From Candidatus Marimicrobium litorale (GTDB lineage Bacteria > Pseudomonadota > Gammaproteobacteria > Pseudomonadales > Halieaceae), in NCBI RefSeq assembly GCF_026262645.1, contig NZ_SHNO01000003.1:1-64000 (forward strand): a DNA stretch of 64,000 nt, written 5' to 3'. Positions 40,239 through 51,429 of the stretch are shown here, in pieces. Made by a program: the position numbers and the translations under genes. The notes beneath the pieces were generated by a model. That model saw only the letters and a list, made by a program, of their open reading frames with translations, was not told where the DNA came from and did not search any database. The number at the start of each line of letters is the position of its first letter. Within the stretch, counting starts at the first letter, position 1.

Positions 40239-40883
40239 ATGACAAACCGTCGCCTTTCCCTGCTGGATCGTATTATCAGCGAAGCGGACGCCGTGCTGAG
40301 GACCGTTTCCGGTCAAGCCAATCAGGCCGAGCGCCCCTCTCCCGCACTGCATCACGAGGATACCGTGCTAACGGAGACCGAGCGCAGTCACGTCGCAGGG
40401 CTGATGCGGGTGAACCACACAGGGGAAGTTTGCGCGCAGGCACTGTATCAGGGGCAGGCAATGACCGCCCGTTTGCCGGACGTACGGGACGACATGCAAC
40501 AGGCCGCCCGCGAGGAGGTCGACCATCTCGTCTGGTGCGAGGAGCGACTACAAGAACTGGGCAGCCAACCCAGCTACCTGAATCCCGCCTGGTACGGTCT
40601 GTCATTTGCTCTCGGTGCGCTGGCAGGCGCAATCAGTGACGAGGTCAGCCTGGGCTTTGTCGCAGCAACCGAAGAGCGCGTTTGCAAACACCTGAAGGAC
40701 CACTTGCAGCAACTTCCCGACGATGACCGCAAGTCGCAATTAATTCTGCAGCAAATGCTGGCAGACGAACAGCACCATGGTGACAAGGCACTTGAGGCCG
40801 GAGGCCGGGATTTCCCCAGGCCGGTAAAGGACGCCATGAGTGCGGTAGCGACAGTGATGACAAGCGCCAGCTATCGTATTTAA
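40239..40883 (+). CDS. coq7: 2-polyprenyl-3-methyl-6-methoxy-1,4-benzoquinone monooxygenase
   Basis: Di-iron hydroxylase of ubiquinone synthesis. Ferritin-like iron ligands are visible: Glu in LMRVNHTGEVCAQ, EEVDHL, the EER region and DEQHHGD. The ATG at 40239 is favoured over an in-frame TTG at 40224; it gives 214 residues. Position next to osmC/crp resembles Pseudomonas, though speD, which lies there in P. aeruginosa, is absent. Confidence 0.95.
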   Translation: MTNRRLSLLDRIISEADAVLRTVSGQANQAERPSPALHHEDTVLTETERSHVAGLMRVNHTGEVCAQALYQGQAMTARLPDVRDDMQQAAREEVDHLVWCEERLQELGSQPSYLNPAWYGLSFALGALAGAISDEVSLGFVAATEERVCKHLKDHLQQLPDDDRKSQLILQQMLADEQHHGDKALEAGGRDFPRPVKDAMSAVATVMTSASYRI

Positions 40884-40936
40884 CCTTATCGCTCACACCC
40901 CTTCTGACGACAGTGGGCCGTGTCGCGCGCCTCCGT

Positions 40937-41401
40937 CTAACCGGTTGGCGCGGGCAAGGCCGCTGCCAGCTTGCCGGCAGGATCACTTTCAATTAACGCG
41001 TAGCTATGGGTAATTTCTACTCCGGCTGCGCCCAGCATAATGGAGGCAGAGCAGTATTTCTCAGCCGATAATTCTACCGCTCGCTTGACGTGACTCTCTT
41101 TCAGGTTAATGCCGGTCACCAAAAAGTGGAGATTAATCCGTGTAAATACAGCGGGCACCGCATCGGCGCGCTCTGCCTCAATTTCTACACGACAATCCAC
41201 CACCTGCTGGCGAGATTTTTTCAACATACTCAGCACGTCGTAGATAGAGCAGCCACCGGTGCCCAATAACAACATCTCCATGGGTCGAGCCGCGAGATTA
41301 CGGCCACCCAGATCTGGCGGCCCATCCATGATTACGGTATGCCCGCTGCCTGACTCACCGACGAACATGGCCCCATCGGACCATTTAACTGTCGCTTTCA
41401 C
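40937..41401 (-). CDS. OsmC-family protein (YhfA-like)
   Basis: OsmC/Ohr-fold protein with the two redox-family cysteines in GTGGCSIYD and KYCSAS. A GTG start at 41401, with AGGAG 10 nt upstream, gives 154 residues starting with KATVKWSDG, the usual beginning. An ATG at 41455 would add a poorly matching leader and extend into the crp upstream region. Location beside crp, divergent, is conserved in E. coli (yhfA-crp) and Pseudomonas. A peroxidase role is possible but unproven for this subgroup. Confidence 0.85.
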   Translation of the reverse strand: MKATVKWSDGAMFVGESGSGHTVIMDGPPDLGGRNLAARPMEMLLLGTGGCSIYDVLSMLKKSRQQVVDCRVEIEAERADAVPAVFTRINLHFLVTGINLKESHVKRAVELSAEKYCSASIMLGAAGVEITHSYALIESDPAGKLAAALPAPTG

Positions 41402-41530
41402 TCGCTGATTGCTCCTATTAACCGCTCCAGCCAAAAAGGCGCAAAATGTTAGCACAACAAGTTACATTTTACTTGACCCGCCAGCACGTTAGACTCTGGT
41501 AGATAATACAAATACTGAGAGGGCTCTACC

Positions 41531-42175
41531 TTGCTCAAACCACAAATAATCCAGAACCTGCCCAATGCGGAAAACTTCCTGCGACATTGCCAGCGCAGGG
41601 ACTTCAAGGCCAAGAGCACCGTTCTGACACAAGGGGAAACAGGCAACTCACTCCTGCTGATTCTCGAGGGCTCTGTCTCCGTGCAGATCGAAGATCAATC
41701 GGATCCCGGGCACATGCTGGTTGTGGCCTACCTCAACCCAGGAGACTTTGTCGGCGAGATGGGCCTGTTCGACGCCGTACCACCGCAACGCAGCGCCATG
41801 GTCGTAGCCAAGACGCAGTGCGAGGTGGCTGAAATCAGCTACGAGAAGTTTCACAAGGTTCGCGAACAGTTTCCCGACATATTGTATGCGGTATCCCGGC
41901 AACTGGGCTCACGCCTGCGCCAGACGACTCGCAAACTGGCGGACCTTGCATTCGTAGACGTATCCGGGCGCATCGCGCACACGCTGCTGGACCTCTGCAA
42001 GGAACCCGACGCGATGACCCATCCGGATGGCATGCAAATCAAGATCACTCGTCAGGAACTGGGCAAGATCGTCGGGTGCTCCCGCGAGATGGCGGGCCGC
42101 GTGTTGAAAAACCTCGAGCAGGATGGTTTGGTGTCAGTGTCCGGTAAAACCATGGTCGTCTTCGGTACCCGCTAG
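41531..42175 (+). CDS. vfr: cAMP-binding global regulator, Crp/Vfr
   Basis: Global transcription factor of 214 residues. The cAMP pocket includes GDFVGEMGLF and RSAMVVAKT, and the central helix is LGSRLRQTTRKLADL. The helix-turn-helix has CSREMAGRVLK, retaining the Arg-Glu-...-Arg contacts of Crp, so it should recognise TGTGA-type sites. Translation starts at TTG with a GAGAGGG ribosome site. Neighbours (OsmC gene, trpC) match the Pseudomonas vfr locus. Confidence 0.94.
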   Translation: MLKPQIIQNLPNAENFLRHCQRRDFKAKSTVLTQGETGNSLLLILEGSVSVQIEDQSDPGHMLVVAYLNPGDFVGEMGLFDAVPPQRSAMVVAKTQCEVAEISYEKFHKVREQFPDILYAVSRQLGSRLRQTTRKLADLAFVDVSGRIAHTLLDLCKEPDAMTHPDGMQIKITRQELGKIVGCSREMAGRVLKNLEQDGLVSVSGKTMVVFGTR

Positions 42176-42212
42176 GGCGCGCGGCGAAGCCAGCCAGACT
42201 GTGCGGCCTGTG

Positions 42213-43007
42213 CTAGGAAAAAAGCGCCCTGAGTTTGGCCCCCGGCTCCTCTGCACGCATAAATGCCTCGCCCACCAGGAAAGCATAGACGGCGGCAGAA
42301 CGCATTCGCGATACATCATCCGCCGTGTGAATGCCGCTTTCCGTCACCACCAGACAATCCTTCGGTATATGCGGCAGCAAATCAATCGTGGTATCGAGAC
42401 TGGTATCAAACGTATGTAAGTTACGGTTATTGATGCCTACCATAGACAGGGGCAGATCCAGCGCCCTGTCCAACTCGGCACGGTTGTGCACTTCTACCAG
42501 CACATCCAGCCCGAGTTCACATGCGGCGGCATACAACTCGGCCATCTGTCCGTCCTCCAGCGCAGCGACAATGAGCAAAACGGCGTCAGCACCCAACGCC
42601 CGGGCCTCTACCACTTGGTAGGGATCAATGGTGAAATCCTTGCGCAATACCGGCAGGTTACACGCTGCACGGGCCTCCTGCAGATAGGCGTCTGCTCCCT
42701 GAAAGAAATCCCGGTCAGTCAGCACCGAGAGGCAAGCTGCACCGCCCTCACTGTAGCTACGGGCAATTTCCGCTGGATAAAAATCTTCACGGATAACTCC
42801 CTTGCTGGGCGAAGCCTTTTTTATTTCAGCGATGACCGCGGGTCTGGTCTCTGCAACAGGTACTTGCAGTGCACGCAAAAAACCTCGTGGCGCTGTCTGT
42901 TCGTTCACGACTTCCTGCAAGCGCGATAAAGTGCGGCGCGATTTACACTGCATCACCTCATCGGCTTTGCGCGACAATATTTCACGCAAAATTGTTGGCG
43001 CACTCAT
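42213..43007 (-). CDS. trpC: indole-3-glycerol phosphate synthase
   Basis: Closes the indole ring in tryptophan synthesis. A TIM barrel of 264 residues with [13 protein letters not shown] (catalytic Lys), [21 protein letters not shown] and [10 protein letters not shown]. It is not fused to TrpF. It is the last gene of trpEGDC, 7 bp after trpD, and converges with crp. Confidence 0.97.
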   Translation of the reverse strand: MSAPTILREILSRKADEVMQCKSRRTLSRLQEVVNEQTAPRGFLRALQVPVAETRPAVIAEIKKASPSKGVIREDFYPAEIARSYSEGGAACLSVLTDRDFFQGADAYLQEARAACNLPVLRKDFTIDPYQVVEARALGADAVLLIVAALEDGQMAELYAAACELGLDVLVEVHNRAELDRALDLPLSMVGINNRNLHTFDTSLDTTIDLLPHIPKDCLVVTESGIHTADDVSRMRSAAVYAFLVGEAFMRAEEPGAKLRALFS

Positions 43008-43014
43008 ACTCTGC

Positions 43015-44055
43015 TCACCCCTGACCGCGCATCATCTGGGTGAAATCAACAAACTGGGAGAGCTTTTCTCCGGCCAGACCAGAGGCCAATGCGTCCTCCG
43101 CCATCGCCACGCCGTCGGCCAGCGTGGCAGCAATTCCACTGACATAAATAGTCGCACCCGCATTCAACGCCAGCATGGCTGAGGCCTTGCGAGCAACGGG
43201 GTCGTCATCCGGAGAAAGCGCCCGGCGAATAAGGTCCGCAGAAGCGCCCACACTGGCGACTGACAGCCCCTGGAGGTCCTGTGGTTCGAGGGAAAAATCC
43301 TCCGGGGAAATCTGGTAACTTTCAATGCTGCCATCGCGTAGTTCTGTGACATGCGTGGCCGCCGCAATGGATATCTCGTCCAGCCCGTCATCGGAATGCA
43401 CCACCATCGCATGCTCGGCACCGAGCATTTTCAATACCTCCACCAGGGGCAGGCACAAGTCTGCGGAGAACACACCGATAACCTGCCGCTTTACCCCCGC
43501 AGGGTTGGTAAGCGGGCCCAAAATATTGAAGACCGTGCGCATACCGAGTTCGCGCCGGGGACCAATGGCATAGCGCATCGCACTGTGGTGTGAAGGGGCA
43601 AACATAAAGCCGACGCCCACCTCATTAATAGCGCGGGCAACCTGTTCAGGCGAAAGATCAAGCGGCATACCAAGGTTTTCCAATACATCGGAGCTGCCAC
43701 TGGTGCTCGATACACCGCGGTTGCCGTGTTTGGCCACCTTCGCGCCGGCCGCGGCAGCGACAAAACAGGACCCTGTTGATACGTTGAACAGATTGGCCCC
43801 ATCGCCGCCGGTACCCACCAGATCGACCAGGTGCGGATCGCTGACCTGCACCGGAGTAGCCAGCTCTCGCATCACCTGCGCCGCTCCCGCTATCTCCTCG
43901 GTGCTCTCGCCTTTCATACGCAACGCGACGAGCAAGCCCCCTATCTGCGCATCGCTGGCATCGCCACTCATCACCTGCCGCATGACCAATTGCATTTCGT
44001 CCCGACTAAGGCTCTCACCCTCCGCGACTTTTACCAGAGCATGTTGTATATCCAT
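43015..44055 (-). CDS. trpD: anthranilate phosphoribosyltransferase
   Basis: Transfers phosphoribose to anthranilate. The 346-residue protein has the PRPP loop [14 protein letters not shown] and [17 protein letters not shown], both diagnostic. It is not fused to the glutaminase domain, unlike in enteric bacteria. It lies 11 bp after trpG and 7 bp before trpC. Confidence 0.97.
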   Translation of the reverse strand: MDIQHALVKVAEGESLSRDEMQLVMRQVMSGDASDAQIGGLLVALRMKGESTEEIAGAAQVMRELATPVQVSDPHLVDLVGTGGDGANLFNVSTGSCFVAAAAGAKVAKHGNRGVSSTSGSSDVLENLGMPLDLSPEQVARAINEVGVGFMFAPSHHSAMRYAIGPRRELGMRTVFNILGPLTNPAGVKRQVIGVFSADLCLPLVEVLKMLGAEHAMVVHSDDGLDEISIAAATHVTELRDGSIESYQISPEDFSLEPQDLQGLSVASVGASADLIRRALSPDDDPVARKASAMLALNAGATIYVSGIAATLADGVAMAEDALASGLAGEKLSQFVDFTQMMRGQG

Positions 44056-44066
44056 GGGATAGTCCC

Positions 44067-44645
44067 CTACTGTTCCAAAAAATTACGCAGCAGGTCGTGC
44101 CCGTGCGCGGTCAAGATAGACTCCGGGTGAAACTGCACCCCTTCCACCGCCAACTCGCGGTGACGCAATCCCATAATTTCATCCACTTCGCCCGCCTCGT
44201 TCTGGGTCCACGCCGTCACCTCAAGGCAATCCGGCAGACTATCGCGCTCCACTACCAGGCTGTGGTAGCGGGTCGCTTCAAAGGGCTGGCTCAAACCCGC
44301 GAAAACACCCTCACTTCGGTGGTATATCGGGGATGTCTTGCCGTGCATCACCTGACGCGCACGCACAACTTCGCCTCCGAACACCTGGCCGAGACTCTGG
44401 TGACCCAAACAAATACCCAGCAAGGGCACCTTGCCCGCATATTCGCGGATCACCTCCATGGAAATACCCGCCTCATTGGGAGTGCAGGGTCCCGGTGAGA
44501 TCACAATTTTTTCGGGGTCCATCGCAGCGATGTCGGTCACTGCAATTTCATCGTTGCGCACCACCACAACCTCGGCACCCAGTTCACCGAGATACTGCAC
44601 CACGTTGTAAGTGAAGGAATCATAATTATCAATCATCAACAGCAT
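44067..44645 (-). CDS. trpG: anthranilate synthase glutaminase component
   Basis: Supplies ammonia to TrpE. Class I amidotransferase of 192 residues with the catalytic triad: Cys in LLGICLGHQ, and His and Glu in QFHPES near the C-terminus. [12 protein letters not shown] is also typical. Its start overlaps the 3' end of trpE by 17 bp, so translation is probably coupled. Folate use (PabA) is also possible, because one glutaminase may serve both enzymes. Confidence 0.95.
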   Translation of the reverse strand: MLLMIDNYDSFTYNVVQYLGELGAEVVVVRNDEIAVTDIAAMDPEKIVISPGPCTPNEAGISMEVIREYAGKVPLLGICLGHQSLGQVFGGEVVRARQVMHGKTSPIYHRSEGVFAGLSQPFEATRYHSLVVERDSLPDCLEVTAWTQNEAGEVDEIMGLRHRELAVEGVQFHPESILTAHGHDLLRNFLEQ

Positions 44646-46128
44646 CGTCGCTCCCTCCCGTCACCATGGACGCCGCACGAAACATAGCGCGGGCCTTGTT
44701 GTGGCTTTCCTTCCATTCCAGCTCCGGTATCGAATCGGCCACAACGCCACCACCGGCCTGTATGTAAAGGGTGTCATCCTTGATGACCGCAGTGCGGATG
44801 GCAATGGCCGTATCCATATCGCCCGCCCAGGAGATATACCCGACGGCGCCACCGTAAACACCCCGCTTGACGGGCTCCAGTTCATCGATAATTTCCATGG
44901 CACGTATCTTGGGGGCGCCGCTGAGCGTGCCCGCCGGCAGCGTGGCACGCAGCACATCGTAAGCTGATTTACCGGCCTTCAGCTCGCCGGTGACGTTCGA
45001 CACAATATGCATGACATGCGAATAACGCTCTACGGTCATTTTATCGCTCAACACCACCGAACCTGTCTCAGCAATGCGACCCACATCGTTGCGACCCAGA
45101 TCGATTAACATCAGGTGTTCAGCGATTTCCTTCGGATCGCCCAGCAGCTCCTCTTCCAGCGCCCGATCCTCTTCCTCCGTGTGCCCCCGGCGCCGGGTGC
45201 CGGCGATGGGCCTTACGGTCACCTCACCCTGCTCGAGGCGAGCGAGAATCTCCGGGGAGGACCCGACAACATGAAAATCATCGAGATCCAGAAAAAACAT
45301 GTAGGGCGACGGGTTAAGGTTACGCAGGGCGCGGTAAAGGTTGAGCGGCGGATCGGCGAACGGAATACTCATGCGCTGGGAGGGCACCACCTGCATCACG
45401 TCTCCCGCTAACACATACTCCTTGATCCGCTCTACGCTTGTCTCATACATCGCCTGGGTAAAATCCGACGCCGCACTCTTTTCCAGCTCGGCGCTACCGG
45501 CAGCCGCGAGGTCCAGATCAGGCAGGGGTGGCACCGGTTGCCGCAGTTTCAACACCAACTCGTCCAGACGGACCCTGGCGCAGGACAACGCATCCCGCTG
45601 TGCCGGATCTGCGTTAACGACAAGACGAATCGTTCCCGCGAGGTTGTCAAAAACCAGTACTTCCTCCGACACCATCAAAAGAATATCCGGGTTTCCCAGA
45701 CGATCTTCAGGCATGCCCGGCTGCAATCGAGGTTCTACGTAGCGCACCGTGTCATAACCAAAGTAACCCACCAGGCCACCGTGAAACACAGGCAGCTCCT
45801 CCCTGGGGGCACATCGAAAACGCTGCTGAAATTCCTCGGCGAAACGCAGAGGATCGTCAACTTCCTCGACCTGACTCAGTTCACCATCAACCCAGATTTC
45901 CACCCGATGACCAAAGGCTTTAAATACCGTGCGGCAGGGCATGCCGATGATCGAGTATCGGCCCCATTTCTCACCACCCTGTACCGACTCAAGAAAAAAA
46001 GAATAGGCCCCCTCCGCTAGCTTCAGATAGGCACTGAGCGGGGTCTCAAGGTCGGCTAACACTTCGGTGCTGACCGGGATGCGATTGTAGTCCTGCGCCG
46101 CGAGCGCAGCAAAATCCTGCTGATTCAT
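44629..46128 (-). CDS. trpE: anthranilate synthase component I
   Basis: Chorismate-using enzyme of 499 residues, the first committed step of tryptophan synthesis. The N-terminal part includes the LLES-type feedback region ([11 protein letters not shown]). The C-terminal chorismate-binding core has [23 protein letters not shown] and [13 protein letters not shown]. It is preceded by a 22-codon Trp-containing leader reading frame. Here trpE, trpG, trpD and trpC are contiguous, whereas Pseudomonas splits trpE from trpGDC. Confidence 0.97.
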   Translation of the reverse strand: MNQQDFAALAAQDYNRIPVSTEVLADLETPLSAYLKLAEGAYSFFLESVQGGEKWGRYSIIGMPCRTVFKAFGHRVEIWVDGELSQVEEVDDPLRFAEEFQQRFRCAPREELPVFHGGLVGYFGYDTVRYVEPRLQPGMPEDRLGNPDILLMVSEEVLVFDNLAGTIRLVVNADPAQRDALSCARVRLDELVLKLRQPVPPLPDLDLAAAGSAELEKSAASDFTQAMYETSVERIKEYVLAGDVMQVVPSQRMSIPFADPPLNLYRALRNLNPSPYMFFLDLDDFHVVGSSPEILARLEQGEVTVRPIAGTRRRGHTEEEDRALEEELLGDPKEIAEHLMLIDLGRNDVGRIAETGSVVLSDKMTVERYSHVMHIVSNVTGELKAGKSAYDVLRATLPAGTLSGAPKIRAMEIIDELEPVKRGVYGGAVGYISWAGDMDTAIAIRTAVIKDDTLYIQAGGGVVADSIPELEWKESHNKARAMFRAASMVTGGSDDAVDD

Positions 46129-46168
46129 GGGGTGTCCTCGGAGATTAGGGTTGCGTTTTCAGGTCGTG

Positions 46169-46197
46169 CAAAAGCCCGGGCTACCATCGCCAGCGGG
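46169..46197 (-). terminator. candidate trp attenuator hairpin
   Basis: On the minus strand CCCG (46197-46194), a CU bulge and GGC (46191-46189) pair across the loop GAUGGUA with GCCCGGG (46181-46175). This is followed by CUUUUG. It forms a 7-bp all-GC stem and a short U-run. Its 5' arm and loop contain both Trp codons of the leader peptide. The U-run is short, so termination strength is uncertain. Confidence 0.5.
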
Positions 46198-46249
46198 TGA
46201 CCTCGCGCATCGACAGCAGGCCGACGCGATGACGCATAGCTGTTTTCAC
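46181..46249 (-). CDS. trpL: trp operon leader peptide
   Basis: A 22-codon frame ahead of trpE: GTG start with GGAG 6 nt upstream, sequence MKTAMRHRVGLLSMREVTRW followed by RW and a TAG stop. Two Trp codons separated by one Arg codon lie at its very end. It starts about 20 nt after the predicted transcription start and ends 52 nt before trpE. Trp-rich leader peptides that sense charged tRNA-Trp are established for enteric trp operons and reported for Pseudomonas. Too short for homology proof, but position, ribosome site and Trp codons agree. Confidence 0.65.
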   Translation of the reverse strand: MKTAMRHRVGLLSMREVTRWRW

Positions 46250-46276
46250 AGCGCTCTCCAGGATAAACGAGCCATT

Positions 46277-46304
46277 ATTGTACAGAACAGTCGCACGATC
46301 GCAA
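46277..46304 (-). promoter_or_regulatory. trpEGDC promoter
   Basis: Minus-strand TTGCGA (46304-46299), a 16-bp spacer and TACAAT (46282-46277). The predicted start near 46270 gives a leader of about 140 nt before trpE, similar in size to the E. coli trp leader. I see no TrpR operator-like palindrome overlapping it. The remaining 46305-46419 up to the rpe stop holds no gene. Confidence 0.55.
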
Positions 46305-46419
46305 TCGGGTTAGAACGGCAATCGTTTGCATGACAATGATACCGCCAGTGAGCCCTGCCGGGGAGGCCGCGCAGCAACCGCGCAATTTCACGCCCGGTCT
46401 CCGCCCGCCGGAAGGGTGG

Positions 46420-47094
46420 CTAGACCGCCACTCCAGCGAGGGCTGAGCGCATCTCATCAATCACAGCGGCGTAATCGGGTTGGTTGAAGATGGCCGAGCC
46501 AGCGACAAACGTATCGGCGCCGGCAGCAGCTATTTCCGCAATATTGGCGGGGGACACGCCACCATCTACTTCGAGGCGGATGTTGCGCCCTGAAGCGTCA
46601 ATGAGCTCGCGGGTCTCGCTCAGCTTACACAAGGTCGAAGGAATAAAAGACTGGCCGCCAAAGCCCGGGTTAACCGACATCAGCAGGATCATGTCCAGCT
46701 TGTCCATCACATAGCGCAAGGGATACAGACCCTGGTGCGGGTTCAGCACGAGGCCCGCCTTGCAGCCCGCATCACGAATCAATTGCAGCGAGCGGTCTAC
46801 ATGAGTGGACGCATCCGGGTGGAACGTGATGTAGGTAGCACCCGCCTCCGCAAAGTCACGGATAAGTTGATCTACAGGGCTGACCATCAGGTGCACATCG
46901 ATGGGTGCGCTGATGCCATGTTGCCGCAGGGCCTTACACACCATAGGCCCGATAGTGAGGTTGGGTACGTAGTGATTATCCATGACGTCGAAATGCACAA
47001 TATCGGCACCGGCGGCCAGCACCGCATCGACTTCCTCGCCCAGGCGGGCGAAATTGGCGGAGAGAATAGAAGGTGCAATGTGGTAGTCGGCCAT
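46420..47094 (-). CDS. rpe: ribulose-phosphate 3-epimerase
   Basis: Pentose phosphate enzyme interconverting ribulose-5-P and xylulose-5-P. TIM barrel of 224 residues with [30 protein letters not shown] (metal-binding His/Asp), [12 protein letters not shown] and EVDGGV. In Pseudomonas a phosphoglycolate phosphatase gene lies between rpe and trpE; here that gene is missing and only the trp leader region follows. Confidence 0.97.
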   Translation of the reverse strand: MADYHIAPSILSANFARLGEEVDAVLAAGADIVHFDVMDNHYVPNLTIGPMVCKALRQHGISAPIDVHLMVSPVDQLIRDFAEAGATYITFHPDASTHVDRSLQLIRDAGCKAGLVLNPHQGLYPLRYVMDKLDMILLMSVNPGFGGQSFIPSTLCKLSETRELIDASGRNIRLEVDGGVSPANIAEIAAAGADTFVAGSAIFNQPDYAAVIDEMRSALAGVAV

Positions 47095-47174
47095 AGGGCA
47101 CTCCGGTCAGTAGGCGCTGCCTATTCTAACGGCTAAACCGATTGGAGACACGGTTATATACACACTCGCGACGG

Positions 47175-48889
<1,715 letters not shown>

Positions 48890-48975
48890 TCAGTACGACC
48901 CCGCAAAAATTGACGGACAAGGCAAAGGGGATGCTTTAGACTTCCCCTCTGGTAAGTAACCTGACTTTTTCATTA

Positions 48976-51429
48976 ATGACACCAGCCTGTGCCAGCCCCC
49001 ATTCTTATGCTCTCCGTGCGGCCCTGCATCTGGCCCTGGCGGCACTGGGCTTGATGATTGCCCTGTTAGCCCGCGCCGAGGATAACAAGCAACCGGACTG
49101 TAACGCTACCGATGCAGGCAAATTGCAGGGCTGCGATACAGGCGGACAGCACGCGGATGCCGCCACTTTCAAAGCGCTGGACTGGTGGTCCCTGGATACC
49201 GTACCCGAGTCCCTGATAGACCGAGAGTGCATCATCTGTGGCGGTCGGTATATCGATCCTCTCGCTGAGGATGCCGTTCCAACAGACCGCCCCAGAGACA
49301 TCAACGCGGATGCAGACAGCTCCTGGTTGAAGGGCAGCGAAGTCATCCTCATCGGCAATGCGAACGCCACGCAGGGTGCTCGTGACATGCGCGCCGACAA
49401 GCTGGTGGTCGATCGTGAGGAAGAGTCCGCCATACTCAGCGGCAATGTGATTCTGCGAGAACCGGGCATCAAAGTGCGTGGCGACAGTGCAGAAATCCAG
49501 TCCCGGACGGGGGAAGCAACCGTTTTTAATGGTGAATTCGTTTTGCACCGGGAACACATGCGCGGCACATCAGACATCCTGGAGCGAGATGAAGACGGCC
49601 TGATTCATGTGCACAATGGCAGCTTCACCTACTGCCCGCCCGGTGAGGACGACTGGGTGGTTTACTCCAAGGACATGGTGATCGACCTGGAAGAAGGCCT
49701 GGCCACCGCACGCAGTGCGCGGATCGAAGCCGCTGGCACCCCGGTTTTCTATACCCCCTGGCTGCGCATCCCACTGGATGACAGGCGACGCACTGGTCTG
49801 TTGTGGCCCTCGTGGGGCAACGACTCCAACGGGGGGCTGGATGTCAGCGTACCCATATACCTCAATCTGGCGCCCAATTACGACGCCACCTACGCGCCTC
49901 GCTATATCGAGGAGCGAGGACTGGATCACCAGCTCCAGTTGCGCTACACCAACCCCCTGGTGGGTGACTGGTTCGCCGGTGGCGCCTATCTGCACGATGA
50001 CGACAAATACAAAGACAGGGTCCCCGACGCAAGTTCAGATCGCTGGCTTGGGGTCCTCAGGCAAAGCGGCCTGTTCCAGCAACGCTGGCGCTCCAGAATC
50101 AATTACAGCAAGGCCAGCGACGTCGACTACATGCAAGATCTGGAGACCGCCAATATCGACGATCTGCGCAGAACCAACCTGCTGCAACTGGGCGCCATCG
50201 ACTATCTGGGTGACAACTGGCTCACTAACGCGAAAGTACAAAGCTTCCAGTCCCTGGCAGACGATATTTCCAACCAGTACGAGATCCTGCCTCAAATCAC
50301 CACCCGGTATCGCGGCAGTGGTCAACCCTTCTCGCTGCAACCTATAGCGATGACGCAGTATTCCAATTTTGGCGCTGACCGCGACGTGGTCACAGGGGAG
50401 CGTCTTTACGGGGAAGCGGGCATGAGCTACCCAATGGCCTGGCCTTTCGGCTTCCTGACCCCGGAGCTGAAATACCGCCAGGTGGCTTACGACTTGAGCG
50501 ACGCGACCACCTTTCCCGACAACACCCCGTCTGCCGGCTCAGCGGTGGCCAACCTCGACGGTGGGCTGTTTTTCGAGCGCAATATGCGTTTTGCCGGCAA
50601 AAGCCTGCTGCAGACGCTTGAGCCTCGCGTCTACTATCTTTACAGCGAGCGCGCAGACCAGACTGACCAGCCCGTCTTCGACAGTGCAGAGCTTACCTTC
50701 GGCTACTCCCAGTTATTCCGCGATACGCGCTTCTCCGGCCACGACCGATTGGATGACGCTAACCAGATATCGCTTGGGGTGACCAGTCGGCTGATTGATG
50801 ATCACTCCGGCCGCGCATTGCTGTCAGCAAGCGTTGGACAAATCTATTATTTCGAGGACCGCAAGGTGAGACTAAACCGCGTGGCAGAACCTCTGGACGA
50901 AAAAAGCTCCGAGATAGCGGGCAATCTGACAATAACGCCCACCCGCGACCTCGTAATGCGATCCAGCCTGGTCTGGGATCCCAACGAGGATCAGGTCGAT
51001 TCCGGATTCGCATTGGCCAGCTACAAGCCTGATAATGGCAGCGTATTTAACCTCGGCTACACTTTCCGACGCCCCACTGGCACAGGCATTTTCGCGCAAA
51101 CAAAGACAGACGAGGCCAGCGCATCGAGTTTCCTGCCCCTGGACAATAACTGGAGTATCTTTGGGGCTATACGCTATTCACTGGAAAACAGTATCGGCAT
51201 AGAAGATATGATCGGGGTCGAATATGATAGTTGCTGCTGGACAGTTCGACTCCTGCAGCTGCGTTACTACAATAACGTCTCCACATTTACCAATTTCAAC
51301 GATCCCGACCTGGAACGGGAACATACCATCCAGTTCCAGTTTGTCCTGAAGGGCATGGGGGGCTTTGGCAACCGCGTAACTAAAGTTATGGACGACATGA
51401 TTCGAGGCTATGAAGAACGTGATTACTAG
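48976..51429 (+). CDS. lptD: LPS-assembly protein LptD
   Basis: Outer-membrane beta-barrel that inserts lipopolysaccharide with LptE. 817 residues: signal peptide (to about Ala34), an OstA/LptA-like periplasmic jellyroll (about 120-240), then the barrel. The adjacent C-terminal cysteine pair (DSCCWTV) needed for disulfide formation is present, together with N-terminal cysteines including RECIICGG. Its 3' end overlaps surA by 20 bp; SurA is the chaperone that folds LptD. Start of the lptD-surA-pdxA operon. Confidence 0.96.
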   Translation: MTPACASPHSYALRAALHLALAALGLMIALLARAEDNKQPDCNATDAGKLQGCDTGGQHADAATFKALDWWSLDTVPESLIDRECIICGGRYIDPLAEDAVPTDRPRDINADADSSWLKGSEVILIGNANATQGARDMRADKLVVDREEESAILSGNVILREPGIKVRGDSAEIQSRTGEATVFNGEFVLHREHMRGTSDILERDEDGLIHVHNGSFTYCPPGEDDWVVYSKDMVIDLEEGLATARSARIEAAGTPVFYTPWLRIPLDDRRRTGLLWPSWGNDSNGGLDVSVPIYLNLAPNYDATYAPRYIEERGLDHQLQLRYTNPLVGDWFAGGAYLHDDDKYKDRVPDASSDRWLGVLRQSGLFQQRWRSRINYSKASDVDYMQDLETANIDDLRRTNLLQLGAIDYLGDNWLTNAKVQSFQSLADDISNQYEILPQITTRYRGSGQPFSLQPIAMTQYSNFGADRDVVTGERLYGEAGMSYPMAWPFGFLTPELKYRQVAYDLSDATTFPDNTPSAGSAVANLDGGLFFERNMRFAGKSLLQTLEPRVYYLYSERADQTDQPVFDSAELTFGYSQLFRDTRFSGHDRLDDANQISLGVTSRLIDDHSGRALLSASVGQIYYFEDRKVRLNRVAEPLDEKSSEIAGNLTITPTRDLVMRSSLVWDPNEDQVDSGFALASYKPDNGSVFNLGYTFRRPTGTGIFAQTKTDEASASSFLPLDNNWSIFGAIRYSLENSIGIEDMIGVEYDSCCWTVRLLQLRYYNNVSTFTNFNDPDLEREHTIQFQFVLKGMGGFGNRVTKVMDDMIRGYEERDY

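Noticed and set aside
46171-46180. Palindrome AGCCCGGGCT as a stand-alone terminator stem
   Set aside because: As a self-contained hairpin it would need a two-base loop; it works only as the 3' arm of the larger trp leader hairpin.
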